Part shown: one piece after another, positions 33,487-40,918 of the stretch
Layout: every line of letters begins with the position of its first letter
Position numbering within the stretch: the stretch's first letter is position 1
NCBI GenBank assembly: GCA_030526425.1
Contig: JAUNCT010000004.1
Location: 1-42,960, forward strand
DNA: 42,960 nt
Direction of reading: 5' to 3'
Origin: Clostridia bacterium
Lineage (GTDB): Bacteria; Bacillota; Clostridia; Christensenellales; CAG-138
The notes under the pieces: generated by a model
Databases searched by the model: none
Seen by the model: only the letters and a program-made list of their open reading frames with translations
What the model was told of the DNA's origin: nothing
Made by a program: the position numbers and the translations under genes

Positions 33487-33956
33487 TGATCATTGCCTCC
33501 GTGCTTTTCTTTCGTGTTCCCGCCGTCCTCCATGAGACGATCGATATTCTCGAGGATCCGGATCGCGACGCGCTCCGCTGTCGCCAGCTCGTCCGCATCG
33601 ATGCCGCCGAAGATCTTTTCGCTGACGGACTGTTTGATCTTTTCCGCCGCACAGACGACACCCGTGCTTTTTTCCGTCAGCGTGTAGATATTGAAGCGGC
33701 GGTCCGCAGGATCGGTCTCCGCGTTCAGATACCCTTCCTTGCAAAGGCGGTCAAAGCTTTGGGAGACCTGCCCCTTGTTCAGTTCGAGTACCCGGGAGAT
33801 CTCGCTGGCGGTCGCGCGCGGTTCCAGCGCCAGATACAGCAGCAGCTCGATCTCGATCTGACGAAGACCGAAGCGCTCCCTCAGGTCATCGTACGTGCGT
33901 TCGATATACCGTTTGAATTTCCGTCCACGCAGAGCGGTTTCGATCCGTCTGTCCAT
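33483..33956 (-). CDS. MarR family transcriptional regulator
   Basis: A 157-residue winged-helix regulator. The HTH is TASEISRVLELNKGQVSQSFDRL (residues split here only for reading), followed by the wing with DPADRRFNIYTLTEKS. MarR proteins act as dimers, usually repress nearby genes and respond to small ligands. ATG with CGGAGACG upstream. Being first in a transcript with a zinc-ribbon membrane protein and a phospholipid-synthesis enzyme, it may control membrane-related genes including its own operon. Confidence 0.92.
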   Translation of the reverse strand: MDRRIETALRGRKFKRYIERTYDDLRERFGLRQIEIELLLYLALEPRATASEISRVLELNKGQVSQSFDRLCKEGYLNAETDPADRRFNIYTLTEKSTGVVCAAEKIKQSVSEKIFGGIDADELATAERVAIRILENIDRLMEDGGNTKEKHGGNDQ

Positions 33957-33992
33957 ATTTCGTCTCCGATTAGTTTAATTTGGAACCATATC

Positions 33993-34021
33993 AGCCTATC
34001 ACACCGTTTTCGGTTCGTCAA
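33993..34021 (-). promoter_or_regulatory. Possible promoter of the marR operon
   Basis: TTGACG (34016-34021), 17-nt spacer, TAGGCT (33993-33998) on the minus strand. The -10 is poor, as can happen at regulated promoters. No clear palindromic operator is seen. Confidence 0.35.
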
Positions 34022-34079
34022 CGCAAGGTAAACGGTTTTTCATTCCCGACATATTGCGTTCACGATTCCGTTGCCGGCG

Positions 34080-34550
34080 TTATTTCTTTTTCTTCTTGAC
34101 GCTCCGCCGGAAATGCTTGTCGAGAAACGCGCGTACTTCTTCGATACCGGAAATGCCGAACAGGAACATCCGGTATTTTTTGACGCGGATCAGTCCGGTA
34201 TTGCGTTTCTTTTCGAACGGCAGCTGCTTGATGATGAACTCTTCTGCGGAAACACCGCTGAGTTCCATGCGTTTGCGTCCCATTTCGATAAAGGCGCGTG
34301 CTCCGCGGAATTCATCCGCGGCGACGAAAGTGATCGTGCATTCCGCGCTCTTCACGGCATAGAGGAGCAACAGAACGATCAGCAGGAACATCAAGAGGAA
34401 GAACTTGACGTCGAACCTGCCGACGATCAAAGAATTCAGCAGCGACATGACGACATACAACGCCACGTAAAGGATTCCGAGTTCGGCAAACGCCGAGGGA
34501 CGGTCCGTTTTGACGACGAGCCGCAATTCTTCATTCGGTTTGTTTTCCAT
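34080..34550 (-). CDS. Small membrane protein of unknown function
   Basis: A 156-residue protein with two adjacent hydrophobic helices (about 24-41 and 49-65) after a short N-terminal region. A soluble C-terminal domain (about 70-145) follows, and the protein ends in KKKKK. The helix-hairpin plus small beta-rich domain recalls bacterial PH-like membrane proteins, but I cannot assign the family. The frame opens at 34613; ATG 34548-34550 with GGGAGGAG is preferred. It begins 16 nt after ysxC on the same strand, so it is the last gene of lon-ysxC. Confidence 0.7.
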   Translation of the reverse strand: MENKPNEELRLVVKTDRPSAFAELGILYVALYVVMSLLNSLIVGRFDVKFFLLMFLLIVLLLLYAVKSAECTITFVAADEFRGARAFIEMGRKRMELSGVSAEEFIIKQLPFEKKRNTGLIRVKKYRMFLFGISGIEEVRAFLDKHFRRSVKKKKK

Positions 34551-34566
34551 ACGCTCTCCTCCCGGT

Positions 34567-35223
34567 TCATTCCTCGGAAACGACCGCGTTTTCCGCCGGT
34601 GCCGCACCGGCATCGGCTTCTTCCGCCACCGCTTCGACGGGGTTCACGATCTGCCCGATGCGTTCGAGCAGTTCCTGCATGCCGTCCCCTGTCTCACTCG
34701 ACCAGGCGATGGCGTGTTTCGGTGCGCCGAGCGCCTTTGCGGCTTTGAGCGCCTCCTGCTTGCGCTTGGATTTTGCAAGCTTGTCCGCCTTGGTGGCGAT
34801 CAGCGTGAACGGGATACCGTAGTAGATCAGGTATTTGAACATCTGCTTGTCGTCCGCCGTCGGTTCGTGGCGGATATCCACCAAAAGGAACAGATGTTTC
34901 ACGCGACCGCTCGCCAGATAGCTTTCCATCAGCTGTCCCCACTGCGCCTGTTCGCTCTTGGGGGCTTTGGCAAAGCCGTACCCCGGCAGGTCGACGAGGT
35001 AGAAGCTGTTGTTCAGCCGGAAAAAGTTGATGAGCCGCGTTTTGCCCGGCGTGGACGAAGTCTTGGCAAGCTTGCGGTTGTTCGTGAGCTTGTTGATCAG
35101 GCTTGATTTTCCCACGTTGCTCTTGCCGACGATGGCGATCTCCGGACCGTCGACCGCAGGGTAGTTCCCGTTGGTGCCGACGCTCGTCACGAACTCCGCC
35201 TGTTTAATGACAAACTGCTGCAT
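34567..35223 (-). CDS. ysxC: Ribosome-biogenesis GTPase YsxC/EngB
   Basis: A 218-residue TrmE-Era-type GTPase for 50S assembly. Motifs: GKSNVGKSSLIN (G1), TSSTPGKT (G2), DLPGYG (G3) and TKADK (G4). An acidic, Ala-rich tail of about 25 residues extends the C terminus. The ATG has AAGGAGG upstream and lies 20 nt inside the lon 3' end in another frame, so translation is coupled. The lon-ysxC order is conserved in Bacillus and relatives. Confidence 0.97.
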   Translation of the reverse strand: MQQFVIKQAEFVTSVGTNGNYPAVDGPEIAIVGKSNVGKSSLINKLTNNRKLAKTSSTPGKTRLINFFRLNNSFYLVDLPGYGFAKAPKSEQAQWGQLMESYLASGRVKHLFLLVDIRHEPTADDKQMFKYLIYYGIPFTLIATKADKLAKSKRKQEALKAAKALGAPKHAIAWSSETGDGMQELLERIGQIVNPVEAVAEEADAGAAPAENAVVSEE

Positions 35224-37564
35224 GCTTGTCCTCCTTTCTCATCACGGGATGCGGTGCGGGCAACTCCGCCAGCGCATACGCAAGGACCTCATCCGCCGTG
35301 CGGACGAAACGGATCTCGAGCGCATCTTTGACGCTGTCCGGCACCTCGTACAGGCTCTCTTTGTTTTTTTCGGGGATGAGTACCGTCGTGATCCCCGCGC
35401 GGACGGCAGCGAGGAGCTTCTCTCTGAGCCCGCCGATCGGCAGCACACGACCGCGCAAGGTGACCTCGCCGGTCATGGCAAGGCGCGCGCGGACGGGAAT
35501 GCCCGTCAGAACGGAAGCCAGTGCCGTGACCATCGTGATGCCCGCGGACGGACCGTCCTTCGGAACCGCCCCCTCCGGAACATGGATATGGATATCCGTC
35601 TTTTCGAACAGACCGTCGTCGATCCCGAGGTCCGCGGCATTCGCGCGGATCCAAGTCAAAGCGGCGCGTGCGGACTCCTGCATGACATCGCCGAGCTGAC
35701 CCGTCAGCTGCAGAACACCCTTGCCGGGCAGGACGCTGGCTTCGACCTCGAGCATCGTACCGCCGACGCTCGTCCATGCGAGACCGTTGACGACGCCGAT
35801 ACGCTCTTCTCCGGCATCTTCATCGGGACGGAACTTTTTCGGTCCGAGCCATTCGGTGAGAAGCTTCAGGCTCAGCGTCGTGCGCTGTTTGCCGTTCACG
35901 ACCTCGCATGCGGTCTTCCGTGCGACCGTTGCCAAGGTACGCTCAAGCGAACGCACGCCCGCTTCACGCGTGTAACCTTCGATGAGTTCGCGGAGAACGT
36001 TTTCGTTCACGCGGAGGTTGGTTTTGGAAAGCCCGTGCTTTTGGAGCTGTTTGGGCAACAGGTGGCGCTTGGCGATCTCGAGCTTTTCGTCGAACAGATA
36101 ACTCGGGACCTCGATGACCTCCATACGGTCGAGCAAGGGTTGCGGAATGGCGGACGCGTCGTTCGCGGTCGTCATCATCATGCACTTGGACAGATCGTAC
36201 GGCAACTCGAGGAAGTGATCGGCGAAGGTGTTGTTCTGCGCGCTGTCGAGCACTTCGAGCATCGCCGCCGCGGGATCCCCGTGGATGTCGTTCGACAGCT
36301 TGTCGATCTCGTCGAACAGCAGCAGCGGATTGACGGTCTTCGCCTTGCGCATCGCGTCGATGATACGGCCGGGTTCCGCACCGATATAGGTCCTGCGGTG
36401 ACCGCGGATCTCGCTTTCATCGTGCACGCCGCCGAGGCTCATACGCACGTACTTGCGCCCCATCGCTTCGGCGACCGCCTTGGCAATGGAGGTCTTGCCG
36501 ACGCCGGGAGGTCCCACAAGGCAGACGATCTGCCCTTGGGCGTTGCCCGTGAGCTTGCAGACCGCGAGCATTTCCACGATGCGGTCTTTGATCTTTTCCA
36601 TGCCGTAGTGATCGCGGTCGAGCACCTCGCGGGCGTGGACGAGATCGAGATTGTCCTCGGTGGCTTCCGTCCACGGCAGATCCAGGATCAGCTCGATATA
36701 CGCTTCCGCCATGGGCATTTCATGCGAGCCGCGCGGAAGATCGGCATAGCGGTCGATCTCCTTTTCGAGTTTTACACGGACCTCCTCGGGGAAGCTCTTT
36801 TCTTCCATGCGGGCACGGTAAACTTCCGCCTTGGAATCTTCCGTGTCGCCCAATTCTTCTTTGACTGCGCGCAGCTGTTCGCGCAGGACGAATTCCTTTT
36901 GGTTGCGGGCGACGGCTTCCTTGACCTTTTCGCTGATTTTCGCCTCCGCGCGGACGACCTCGAGCTCTTCGCCGAGGAAGGTCAGCAAGCGGATCGCACG
37001 GTCCTCCGCATCCGCAGTCTCGACCATGACCTGCTTATCGGAAACGCGGGTCAGGCAGCACTGCGCAACGGCATCGGTGAACGCAGGGAACGAAGAGATA
37101 CGACCGATCGCTTCGCGCTGTTCCTTGGTGAGCCGGTTCTTTTCTTCGGTATATGTGGCAAACGCCTCCGTCAGCTTGCGGCGGAGCGCTTCGGCGACCG
37201 CCGGTTCCGGCTCGGATTCGGAAAGCTTCTCGATGCGCGCGGCAAAAAAGCTGTCGGTCGAAACGATCTCGCGGATCATCGCACGGGAAAGACCCGTTAC
37301 CAGCAGGTGCACGGAATCGCCCTGAACGCGGAACACCTGCTTGATCTTGCACAGGGTGCCGAAGGGGCTGAAGTCGTCGGGCGTGATCTCGGTCTTTTTC
37401 GGATCTTCCTGACAAGTCAAAAAAGCAAGCCCGTCCTTTTCGAGGGCGTGCTGCATGGCGCCGATGGTTTTGGGGCGCCCGATATCGCAATGGATGATCT
37501 CACCCGGCAGGACCGCAAGGCCCCGGAGCGGGATCACCGGAACGATCATGATTTTATCTTCCAT
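35204..37564 (-). CDS. lon: ATP-dependent protease Lon
   Basis: A 786-residue LonA-type protease. The N-terminal substrate domain starts IVPVIPLRGLAVLPG. The AAA+ domain has GPPGVGKTSIAKAVAEAMG, LLLFDEIDKL and the GGVHDESEIRGHRRTY pore region. The C-terminal protease domain has the catalytic serine in PKDGPSAGI and lysine in IGGLREKLLAA. It degrades misfolded and regulatory proteins. The frame opens at ATG 37585, but its own AAAGGAG lies inside that extension; ATG 37562-37564 nine nt after it is the start. No CIRCE element is seen. Confidence 0.97.
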   Translation of the reverse strand: MEDKIMIVPVIPLRGLAVLPGEIIHCDIGRPKTIGAMQHALEKDGLAFLTCQEDPKKTEITPDDFSPFGTLCKIKQVFRVQGDSVHLLVTGLSRAMIREIVSTDSFFAARIEKLSESEPEPAVAEALRRKLTEAFATYTEEKNRLTKEQREAIGRISSFPAFTDAVAQCCLTRVSDKQVMVETADAEDRAIRLLTFLGEELEVVRAEAKISEKVKEAVARNQKEFVLREQLRAVKEELGDTEDSKAEVYRARMEEKSFPEEVRVKLEKEIDRYADLPRGSHEMPMAEAYIELILDLPWTEATEDNLDLVHAREVLDRDHYGMEKIKDRIVEMLAVCKLTGNAQGQIVCLVGPPGVGKTSIAKAVAEAMGRKYVRMSLGGVHDESEIRGHRRTYIGAEPGRIIDAMRKAKTVNPLLLFDEIDKLSNDIHGDPAAAMLEVLDSAQNNTFADHFLELPYDLSKCMMMTTANDASAIPQPLLDRMEVIEVPSYLFDEKLEIAKRHLLPKQLQKHGLSKTNLRVNENVLRELIEGYTREAGVRSLERTLATVARKTACEVVNGKQRTTLSLKLLTEWLGPKKFRPDEDAGEERIGVVNGLAWTSVGGTMLEVEASVLPGKGVLQLTGQLGDVMQESARAALTWIRANAADLGIDDGLFEKTDIHIHVPEGAVPKDGPSAGITMVTALASVLTGIPVRARLAMTGEVTLRGRVLPIGGLREKLLAAVRAGITTVLIPEKNKESLYEVPDSVKDALEIRFVRTADEVLAYALAELPAPHPVMRKEDKHAAVCH

Positions 37565-37588
37565 AAAGACATACTCCTTTAGCATTAC

Positions 37589-37618
37589 AGTATATCAGTT
37601 ATTCTCGCGGTTGCGCAA
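37589..37618 (-). promoter_or_regulatory. Promoter of lon-ysxC
   Basis: TTGCGC (37613-37618), 18-nt spacer, TGA-TATACT (37589-37597), a TGn-extended -10 on the minus strand, about 25 nt before the lon start. Confidence 0.6.
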
Positions 37619-37681
37619 ATGCGGTTTCGGAGAATTCCGTGAACTTTTCGTGTACCTCTCTTCGATACGTCTCTTTCGCTG

Positions 37682-37723
37682 TTGCGCACGCCCCGGTTTC
37701 ATGCTACGCTATCGGCATGAAAC
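37682..37723 (+). promoter_or_regulatory. Promoter/inverted repeat at the lipoprotein start
   Basis: TTGCGC (37682-37687), 17-nt spacer and TACGCT (37705-37710) place the transcript start at about 37717, the A of the ATG. A 9-bp inverted repeat, GTTTCATGC and GCATGAAAC (37696-37704 and 37715-37723), brackets the -10 and start codon. It may be an operator. Confidence 0.45.
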
Positions 37724-38763
37724 AGCATTGGAAAACACCGCTCGCCGCCGTATCGGTTTCGGCGTTGCTTCTGCTTTCGGCTTGTGCCAAAGCCCCCTCC
37801 GTTCCCGTTGCGCCGCCCGCAACGAGCATCCCCGAAACGACCCCGGCACCCACGCCGGAACCCACCGCGGAACCTGCGCCCGCAGCCCCGACCCCTGCCG
37901 CCGTCACTTCGGACACCGTCGTTTCCGGAACAAAGCAAACGGTCCCGGACGACGCCGAAGGTCTGTTCTTCGTTTCCGGCGGAGCGCGTTTGACGCTGGA
38001 AAACTGCGGGTTCGATCAAACGGATGCGGCGGTCGCTTCCGACGGGGCGCTGATCGCCGTAGCGGACGGTCACCTCACGATGGAGCGCTGCACGCTGAGC
38101 ACCTCCGCCTCGGGCGTTACCGCCGTTTCCGCCGAGGGTCCCGGCTCACTGACCGTGCGGGATACGGTGCTGGTGCTTTCCGGGAACGACAGCCGGGCAT
38201 TTTCCGTACACGACGGCGTCGCCGCCGTGCTGACGAATGTTGCGCTGTCGCTGAACGGGCTGCGCTGTACCGGCGTTTCGGCGTCGGCGGGAAGCAGCGT
38301 TTCGCTGACCGGATGCACATTGGAATCCGCCGAAAACACCGGTTCCTTCCCGCTGGGGTGCACCGGTGCGGAGCTCATTCTCGAGGCTTGCTCCGTAATG
38401 GGAAACATCCATACTGCGGGAGACGGCAACGCGGTGACGCTCGACCGTTCGGAATGGAGCGGATCGTTTTTTGCGGAAAGCGATGAAAGCGCGACGGAAC
38501 TGACGCTCAAAAACATTTCCGTTTTCACGGGGTCCTTCCGGGAGGATTCCGGGGATGTGAGCCTCACGCTCGACAGCACGTCCCGCTGGATCCTGACGGA
38601 GGACAGCACCGTCGGCGCCCTGTCGGATGAAGACGCGACGCTTTCGAACATCACCGGCAACGGATTCAACCTGTATTACAACAGTGAACTCGAAGCGAAC
38701 GCGTGGCTGAACGGAAAAACACTCGCGCTGAGCGGCGGCGGATATCTCATCCCGCTGATTTGA
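37717..38763 (+). CDS. Lipoprotein with beta-helix-like repeats
   Basis: A 348-residue predicted lipoprotein. The signal peptide ends in a lipobox LLSAC (lipidated Cys at 23), followed by a Pro/Thr/Ala-rich spacer to about residue 65. The rest consists of short beta rungs rich in Ser, Thr, Leu and Val (LTLENCGFDQTDAAVASDGA, LTMERCTLSTS, SVSLTGCTLESAEN). These suggest a right-handed beta-helix similar in kind to the protein at 8083-8928. No enzyme motif seen. No good ribosome binding site precedes the ATG; the promoter position suggests a leaderless mRNA. An upstream in-frame ATG at 37639 would disrupt the signal peptide. Confidence 0.78.
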   Translation: MKQHWKTPLAAVSVSALLLLSACAKAPSVPVAPPATSIPETTPAPTPEPTAEPAPAAPTPAAVTSDTVVSGTKQTVPDDAEGLFFVSGGARLTLENCGFDQTDAAVASDGALIAVADGHLTMERCTLSTSASGVTAVSAEGPGSLTVRDTVLVLSGNDSRAFSVHDGVAAVLTNVALSLNGLRCTGVSASAGSSVSLTGCTLESAENTGSFPLGCTGAELILEACSVMGNIHTAGDGNAVTLDRSEWSGSFFAESDESATELTLKNISVFTGSFREDSGDVSLTLDSTSRWILTEDSTVGALSDEDATLSNITGNGFNLYYNSELEANAWLNGKTLALSGGGYLIPLI

Positions 38764-38787
38764 CGACGACCCGATATACAACGAAAT

Positions 38788-38820
38788 GCGCCGCAGCGGA
38801 CAGCTGCGGCGCTTGTTTTT
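38788..38820 (+). terminator. Terminator of the lipoprotein gene
   Basis: GCGCCGCAGC-GGACA-GCTGCGGCGC, a 10-bp GC-rich stem (38788-38812), followed by TTGTTTTT. Confidence 0.93.
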
Positions 38821-38826
38821 GCAGCA

Positions 38827-38862
38827 AAACGCAACAGCCCGGAAGCGATGCTTCCGGGCTGT
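38827..38862 (-). terminator. Terminator of the GtrA-like gene
   Basis: A 13-bp perfect stem (38834-38846 with 38850-38862), just after the stop codon on the minus strand, followed by TGCGTTTTG. The T run is short. Confidence 0.75.
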
Positions 38863-38878
38863 TGTACCGTGAACGCGT

Positions 38879-39307
38879 TCAATTCTTCTCCTCTTTCTCT
38901 TTGAATACGAAGAAGCGCTGACCGATGTAGTTCAAACCGATGAACAGGCACATGCCGACGAGCATGGCGATGTTCTCCTGCGTGGTGACCGCGAACCCCG
39001 AAAGCACGCGCCGTGCCAAAGGCTTTGCGACGCCGTATGCCACCAGGTAGCAAACGCCGATGCTGAGCACGAACCGCGGCAGGGTCTTGCCCGGCGTTTC
39101 CTTGTTTTCGAAGGTGAACATACGGTTGAGGATGTAGCTCAGGATGCTGCCGAAGAAATAATTCGAAGCAGACGAGACCCAATAGCCGAGCCCGAACACA
39201 TTGTAAAACAAGAACATGATCCCCGTACCGAACAGGGTATTCGCAACGCCGACCAAAAGAAATTTCCAGAACTTCCGGTCGAAAAATTTCATCAAAAAGG
39301 CTTTCAT
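38879..39307 (-). CDS. GtrA-like family membrane protein
   Basis: A 142-residue protein with four membrane helices and the GtrA-like pattern: KFLLVGVANTLFGTGIMFL, then a loop, YILNRMFTFENKE, and a C-terminal NYIGQRFFVFKEK. The family is thought to flip or pass undecaprenyl-linked sugars for surface polysaccharide decoration. The frame reaches 39529, but ATG 39305-39307 has GGAGGAAAC directly upstream and gives the family length. No glycosyltransferase partner is adjacent in the window. Confidence 0.92.
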   Translation of the reverse strand: MKAFLMKFFDRKFWKFLLVGVANTLFGTGIMFLFYNVFGLGYWVSSASNYFFGSILSYILNRMFTFENKETPGKTLPRFVLSIGVCYLVAYGVAKPLARRVLSGFAVTTQENIAMLVGMCLFIGLNYIGQRFFVFKEKEEKN

Positions 39308-39403
39308 TCCGTTTCCTCCTCCGGTCTCCGCTGACGCCGACCGTTTTCGGTTTGCTTTGCGCGGGGACCCCGCGCGGCTTATCCATTGTACCACAGTACG
39401 GAC

Positions 39404-39446
39404 GAAAAACAAGGACCGCGGCCGTCCGTTTCCGGACGCGCGGTCC
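39404..39446 (-). terminator. Terminator of the InlB-like surface protein gene
   Basis: GGACCGCG-CGTCCG-GAAA-CGGACG-(GC bulge)-CGCGGTCC, 14 pairs, followed by TTGTTTTT on the minus strand; about ten nt after the stop codon. Confidence 0.9.
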
Positions 39447-39456
39447 CATACCGTTC

Positions 39457-40692
39457 TCACTTCCGATGTTTGTTTTTCCGGGAGCGGATACACATGCCGG
39501 CGACGAGAACGCCCGCCAGTGCGATGCAACCGCCGCCCACGACCATGGGCGTTCGGTCGGGTTCCCGTTCAATGACCGTGCCGGCGACATCCTCCGCCTT
39601 CGGCGCGGTGCCTTCGAAGCCGGTCTTCGTCTTTTTGGAGGCTGTGACCACGCGCCTGGGTTTGTTGTTATTGTTGTTTTGCGCGGGTGCGGAAGCAGTC
39701 GCCGCCGCAGACGACGATGCCGATGCTGCGGATTTTGCGGAACCGAGGATGCTCGTGCTGCCGCTCTCATCGTTTCCGGTCGCCGAATCGGTCGCTCCCG
39801 ACGCTGCGCCGTTATTCCCGCCGCCACCGAAGGAACCGGAAGGACGGGAGCCGCCCGAGGGACGCGAACCGCCGCCGGGGAATTGCGAGGCCTTCTCTTC
39901 TTCAAACTCCGCCTTCAGCACCAAATCGCCTTGTATCCCGGAAGAAGGATCTAATGACTTTATCAACCCACTAAATCGGTTAGAACTCCAACCAAGAAAA
40001 CTAAAACCTTTCAAAGTTGGCGTAGGTAATTGAATGGGATTATCGGTACATGTATAACCTGTAGGTGCTCCATCCACCTTATTCGCGCCATTCCAATCGT
40101 ATCTGATATCAAACTCTTCAACGAACAAGCTTCCATTTCGAGCGCCGGTTCTGTACGTATCATTTCCAATTCTAATTGAGGACACTTTTTTGGGGGAACA
40201 ATCCGACTTGGCTTCAACCATCAAACTCACTGTTCCGTTGGATACTCTTGCTCCAGAATTGTAATTATCCTCCTCTGAACCACTATACTTGATCCAAGAT
40301 ACCGTACCTTCCATGCAATCAACGGAGATAGTATCCGCAATACGCATCGAACCCAGTAATTTTACATCTTTGGGTTGCGTATAAGCGAAAACCTTGCCGC
40401 CCGAAATATACAAATCTCCATTTTTCAATGAAGAACTGATATATACAGTCCCACCTTGAATTGTCCATTTATTTTTGTTTAGATCTATAGTTTTTGTCAC
40501 GGTCATCCCATCTTGGGTATTTATGGAACATTCAAATTTAACTGAATCTACAGAATCGTCCTCTAAAGCATCTTTAAGCTCACCGGGGTTCTTAACCACC
40601 GCTTCCTTTGCCTCAGCCGTCATCAATAACGCCATCGTCAATACAATATATAACGCGATACGCACGATGTTTTTCCAATGCATCCTTCTCAA
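39457..40692 (-). CDS. Surface protein with InlB-type repeat and C-terminal anchor helix
   Basis: A 411-residue predicted surface protein. The signal peptide (RRMHWKNIVRIALYIVLTMALL) ends near AEAKEAVV. A beta-solenoid-like region follows (TIQGGTVYISSS, LYISGGKVFAY), then one InlB B-repeat-like unit (about 215-270, with GFSFLGWSSN and GDLVLKAEFE). After a Gly/Ser/Ala/Asn low-complexity stretch, a membrane helix (VVGGGCIALAGVLVAGMC) and a basic RSRKNKHRK end anchor it. There is no LPXTG. The start is TTG 40690-40692 with AAGGAGG eight nt upstream. Bases for the N-terminal two thirds are clearly richer in A and T than the C-terminal part and the neighbours, suggesting mixed origin. Ligand unknown. 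Confidence 0.8.
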   Translation of the reverse strand: MRRMHWKNIVRIALYIVLTMALLMTAEAKEAVVKNPGELKDALEDDSVDSVKFECSINTQDGMTVTKTIDLNKNKWTIQGGTVYISSSLKNGDLYISGGKVFAYTQPKDVKLLGSMRIADTISVDCMEGTVSWIKYSGSEEDNYNSGARVSNGTVSLMVEAKSDCSPKKVSSIRIGNDTYRTGARNGSLFVEEFDIRYDWNGANKVDGAPTGYTCTDNPIQLPTPTLKGFSFLGWSSNRFSGLIKSLDPSSGIQGDLVLKAEFEEEKASQFPGGGSRPSGGSRPSGSFGGGGNNGAASGATDSATGNDESGSTSILGSAKSAASASSSAAATASAPAQNNNNNKPRRVVTASKKTKTGFEGTAPKAEDVAGTVIEREPDRTPMVVGGGCIALAGVLVAGMCIRSRKNKHRK

Positions 40693-40732
40693 ACCGGTTG
40701 CCTCCTTGGGGAAACGATAATCTCTTGATCGT

Positions 40733-40741
40733 ATTATATCA
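40733..40741 (-). promoter_or_regulatory. Extended -10 promoter of the surface protein gene
   Basis: TGATATAAT on the minus strand (perfect -10 with TGn), about 40 nt before the TTG start; no good -35. Confidence 0.6.
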
Positions 40742-40811
40742 TCTCCGCTAATACGCACTTAAAAAAACGGCACCCCCGGTTTTCAATCCGTTTTAACTTG
40801 AAGCCCAATAA

Positions 40812-40817
40812 TATAAT
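40812..40817 (+). promoter_or_regulatory. Possible -10 of the efflux-adaptor gene
   Basis: A perfect TATAAT about 100 nt upstream of the adaptor start; no recognisable -35. The leader after it has a small CGGCG/CGCCG hairpin followed by TTTTT (about 40833-40859), which might attenuate transcription. Confidence 0.4.
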
Positions 40818-40918
40818 CTGTCCTTCCGGAGAACCGGCGACCGATTCCGCCGATTTTTCCGGGAACATCCGAAATCACGGTGCCATGTGCACCGAAAACC
40901 TGTAAGGAGCGACCAACC

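Noticed and set aside
39457..39560. LPXTG sortase anchor at the end of the InlB-like protein
   Set aside because: The C terminus has a helix and basic tail but no LPXTG-like motif upstream of it.
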